Position numbers and translations under genes: made by a program | The notes under the pieces: generated by a model | Told to the model about the DNA's origin: nothing | Databases searched by the model: none | The model's input: the letters and a program-made list of their open reading frames with translations, nothing else | Assembly: GCF_020723905.1 (NCBI RefSeq) | Contig: NZ_DYHZ01000006.1 | Location: 124,001 to 188,000, forward strand | Length of the DNA stretch: 64,000 bases | From: Anaerolinea thermophila | GTDB lineage: Bacteria > Chloroflexota > Anaerolineae > Anaerolineales > Anaerolineaceae | Direction: 5' to 3' | Shown: positions 62,005 through 64,000 of the stretch, one piece after another | Numbering within the stretch: the stretch's first letter is position 1 | How the letters are laid out: every line of letters begins with the position of its first letter

Positions 62005-62669
62005 AATTCTGGAAAAATGCAGGCAAAACGATCATTGCAATCAGCATTCCGTTTTTTCTCCTGATGACCGCAATTCGATTGCTTTTAACGCCACTCTATC
62101 CTGAAATTGAGTACCGCATGCCGTATTTTCCCCCGGATCCATACGGATTCACGCTGGAAGATCGTTTGAAATGGTCCAAAATTTCCATAGAGTACCTGCT
62201 CAATGATGCTGATCTGTCCTTCCTTGCCAGCCAGAAACTGGATGCTCAAACCCCGTTGTACAACGATCGGGAACTGCAACATATGCTGGATGTAAAAATC
62301 CTCGTCCAGCAGATGATTACAGTATGGACCATCTTATCCGGGATTTATGTGATTTTACTGGCGTGGGCATGGCGCCGGAGATGGCTTAAAGATCTGTTTG
62401 AGGCTTTTTCATGGGGTGGAAGAGGCACGATTGCGCTGATTGTCCTGATTCTGGTCAGCGTTGCGCTCAATTTTAATGCCCTCTTCACGGCTTTTCATCA
62501 AGTTTTCTTTGAGGGCAATTCCTGGCTGTTTCTCTACTCAGACTCCCTTATCCGCCTCTTTCCCCTGCCCTTCTGGCGGGATGCGTTCATTTGGGTTGGT
62601 GTGTTTGCCTTACTGGTTTCAGTGCTTCTCATCTGGATTGAGAGACGTATTCCCGAAAACACGCCGTAA
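62001..62669 (+). CDS. DUF1461 (TIGR01906-type) membrane protein
   Basis: The 222-residue protein has four helices (about 10-30, 107-125, 142-162, 195-212). Between the first two is an outer loop with YNDRELQHMLDVKILVQQ, and between the third and fourth is FHQVFFEGNSWLFLYSDSLI with RLFPLPFWRD. These motifs define the family; the function is unknown. It overlaps the spermidine-synthase-like gene by four bases, so the two proteins probably act at the membrane together. A strong terminator follows. Confidence 0.85.
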   Translation: MKFWKNAGKTIIAISIPFFLLMTAIRLLLTPLYPEIEYRMPYFPPDPYGFTLEDRLKWSKISIEYLLNDADLSFLASQKLDAQTPLYNDRELQHMLDVKILVQQMITVWTILSGIYVILLAWAWRRRWLKDLFEAFSWGGRGTIALIVLILVSVALNFNALFTAFHQVFFEGNSWLFLYSDSLIRLFPLPFWRDAFIWVGVFALLVSVLLIWIERRIPENTP

Positions 62670-62670
62670 A

Positions 62671-62706
62671 AAAAAAGGGCTGTCGCTCATGGACAGCCCT
62701 TTTTTT
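62671..62706. terminator. Bidirectional terminator
   Basis: GGGCTGTC and GACAGCCC form an 8-bp core, extended to 14 bp by flanking A and T runs, around a 7-base loop. It serves the DUF1461 gene on plus and the sugar ABC ATPase gene on minus. Confidence 0.92.
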
Positions 62707-62719
62707 ATACCTTATCTGA

Positions 62720-63832
62720 TCACCGAATAGCGGGTGGATTTTCGGAGTCCGCTGCCGGGTTGAACAGATGGAAATTATCCATGTTGAAGACCAGTTGAAC
62801 GGTATCTCCGATCTTAAAGCGCGTGCGAGGATCTACACGGGCAACATAATTGTTTTTACCGCTGACCATGTAGAGGAAAATTTCATTGCCCATCAATTCA
62901 ATCACATCCACCTTGCTTTCCACCGGTGCGGCATGAATACCTGGAGGGGCAAAAGTGGGGTTGTGGATATCTTCAGGGCGAATACCAAAAATTACCTGAC
63001 GATCCACATAGGGCGCATATAGATCCCGCTTTTCTGCCGGAATTTTGACGGCAAAATCGCCTGTGTCGATGATTAACTCGCCCTGCTCCTTGCGTAAGCG
63101 CGCAGAGAAGAAGTTCATCGCCGGTGAGCCAATAAAACCGGCTACGAAGAGGTTGGCAGGTTTATCGTACAGGTTTTGCGGGGTATCCAGTTGCTGGAGA
63201 ATGCCCTTATTCATGACCGCAATGCGGGTTGCCATGGTCATGGCTTCTACCTGATCATGGGTCACGTAGATGAAGGTCGTCTGTAAGCGCTGATGCAGTT
63301 TACTGATTTCCGCGCGGGTTTGCACACGCAGTTTCGCATCCAAGTTCGAAAGGGGTTCGTCGAAGAGGAACACCTTTGGCTCTCGAACGATGGCCCGACC
63401 AACCGCCACACGCTGTCGCTGACCGCCCGACAGTTCCCGGGGTTTGCGTTTCAAAAGCGTCTCAATCCCAAGAATTTGAGCGGCTTCTTCCACTCGACGT
63501 TTGATCTCGTCTTTCGGGAATTTGCGCAATTTCAAACCAAATGCCATGTTATCAAACACCGTCATGTGCGGGTAAAGCGCATAGGACTGGAAGACCATGG
63601 CAATATCGCGGTCTTTTGGGGGAATGTCATTGACCACCTGATCGCCAATCAAAATGCGCCCTGAGGTGACCTCTTCAAGCCCTGCCAGACAACGCAACGC
63701 GGTGGTCTTACCGCACCCGGACGGACCAACCAGCACCAGAAACTCCCGATCTTCAACTTTAATGTTGAGATCATTCAATGCGACCACATCTCCAAATTTC
63801 TTGGTTACATGATCAAAGGTTACACTAGCCAC
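62720..63832 (-). CDS. ugpC: Sugar ABC transporter ATPase (UgpC/MalK/MsmK type)
   Basis: This energises import by CUT1-type sugar or glycerol-3-phosphate transporters. Walker A is GPSGCGKTT at about 37-45, the signature LSGGQRQRVAVGRA at about 134, Walker B VFLFDEPLSNLDA at about 154 and the switch His in VTHDQVEAM. The C-terminal regulatory OB/TOBE domain (about 240-365) is present. It stands alone with no permease or binding-protein gene, so it may be a shared ATPase serving several transporters. GTG is the start, nine bases after AGGAGG. Confidence 0.93.
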   Translation of the reverse strand: MASVTFDHVTKKFGDVVALNDLNIKVEDREFLVLVGPSGCGKTTALRCLAGLEEVTSGRILIGDQVVNDIPPKDRDIAMVFQSYALYPHMTVFDNMAFGLKLRKFPKDEIKRRVEEAAQILGIETLLKRKPRELSGGQRQRVAVGRAIVREPKVFLFDEPLSNLDAKLRVQTRAEISKLHQRLQTTFIYVTHDQVEAMTMATRIAVMNKGILQQLDTPQNLYDKPANLFVAGFIGSPAMNFFSARLRKEQGELIIDTGDFAVKIPAEKRDLYAPYVDRQVIFGIRPEDIHNPTFAPPGIHAAPVESKVDVIELMGNEIFLYMVSGKNNYVARVDPRTRFKIGDTVQLVFNMDNFHLFNPAADSENPPAIR

Positions 63833-63869
63833 AAGATGTTCCTCCTTTCGGGATTCATATAGTGAGGTT

Positions 63870-63875
63870 ATTATA
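63870..63875 (-). promoter_or_regulatory. -10 element of the sugar ABC ATPase gene
   Basis: A perfect TATAAT on the minus strand lies 37 bases before the GTG start, with AAAGGAGGA in between. TTTACC at 19-base spacing is a weak -35. Confidence 0.5.
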
Positions 63876-63941
63876 GAACAGTTTTTGAAAAAGGGGTAAA
63901 AAAATCAAGGAGAATTTTCTGGAAAAACCTCAAAAGTTGAA

Positions 63942-63947
63942 TACAAT
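63942..63947 (+). promoter_or_regulatory. Candidate -10 element of mutS
   Basis: TACAAT ends eight bases before the mutS ATG, leaving a very short leader that still holds AGGA. The -35 (CTGGAA) is poor. Confidence 0.35.
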
Positions 63948-63955
63948 TAGGAACA

Positions 63956-64000
63956 ATGAGCGAAGACGTTACCCCCATCCGACAGCAATACCTGGAAATC
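63956..64000 (+). CDS. mutS: DNA mismatch repair protein MutS, first 15 codons only
   Basis: The 15 visible residues, MSEDVTPIRQQYLEI, match the MutS N-terminus (TPxxxQYLEIK), which precedes the mismatch-binding Phe segment lying beyond the window. AGGA sits four bases before the ATG. The gene continues off the right edge. Confidence 0.7.
   Translation, partial: MSEDVTPIRQQYLEI

Noticed and set aside
1-64000. tRNA, rRNA, CRISPR array, insertion sequence, prophage or attachment site
   Set aside because: No cloverleaf with a GTTCRANNC arm, no rRNA-like stretch, no regularly spaced repeats, and no transposase or integrase frame was seen; the single HTH of excisionase type is fused to an SPFH protein, not part of a phage.

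Overview
The window looks like chromosomal DNA of a monoderm, mid-GC member of the Chloroflexota, most likely class Anaerolineae. That placement is an inference. It rests on a Tad/Flp pilus operon with no secretin gene, a type 2 (FMN) isopentenyl-diphosphate isomerase beside a polyprenyl synthase, Thr/Pro-rich surface proteins, and an SPFH-plus-helix-turn-helix protein of a kind I associate with this phylum. No rRNA, tRNA, CRISPR, insertion sequence or phage gene was found, and no gene-free stretch exceeds about 220 bases.

Region 1 (1-28.6 kb, all on +) is a surface polysaccharide locus. It opens with the 3' part of a very large secreted repeat protein. After that come a GT-C membrane protein, a Wzm/Wzt-type ABC exporter, a polysaccharide pyruvyl transferase, six GT2 and four GT4 glycosyltransferases, an NAD-dependent sugar epimerase with a four-cysteine insert, a PIG-L deacetylase, an O-antigen ligase/polymerase-like protein, an alpha/alpha-toroid protein, a second GT-C protein and a Wzz/Wzc-type tyrosine autokinase. 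Genes are packed with 4-base ATGA overlaps or gaps of a few bases, so most are probably co-transcribed. A strong terminator hairpin follows the autokinase gene and overlaps the start of a lipoprotein gene.

Region 2 (28.6-35.2 kb, all on -) reads as one operon: a membrane-anchored protein, pth, mfd, a response regulator and a sensor kinase. Region 3 (35.3-44.5 kb) is mixed housekeeping. It holds a PlsC-like protein, the bifunctional NAD(P)HX repair enzyme, a YtxH/YtxG-like pair, a MoxR/vWA pair, isoprenoid genes (fni and a polyprenyl synthase), and a degenerate Lgt homologue next to a TlpA-type thioredoxin. Region 4 (44.7-48.3 kb) is an L-rhamnose catabolic operon, rhaB-rhaD-rhaA, followed by an acyl carrier protein and by sucCD on the opposite strand.

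Region 5 (50.9-60.4 kb) holds an SPFH-HTH gene with an uncharacterised partner, then a Tad pilus operon: a 48-residue Flp pilin, CpaB, CpaE, CpaF, TadB and TadC. This runs directly into a ComF-type protein and a long ribosome-hibernation factor. Region 6 (60.4-64 kb) carries a membrane-fused spermidine-synthase-like protein, a DUF1461 membrane protein, a UgpC/MsmK-type sugar ABC ATPase and the first 15 codons of mutS.

The most interesting points are the mixed export logic of the polysaccharide locus, the terminator that overlaps a start codon, several promoters placed 6-7 bases before the start codon (possible leaderless mRNAs), the secretin-less Tad operon linked to comF, the SPFH-HTH fusion, and several enzymes whose catalytic motifs depart from the norm (RhaD-like, Lgt-like, PlsC-like).
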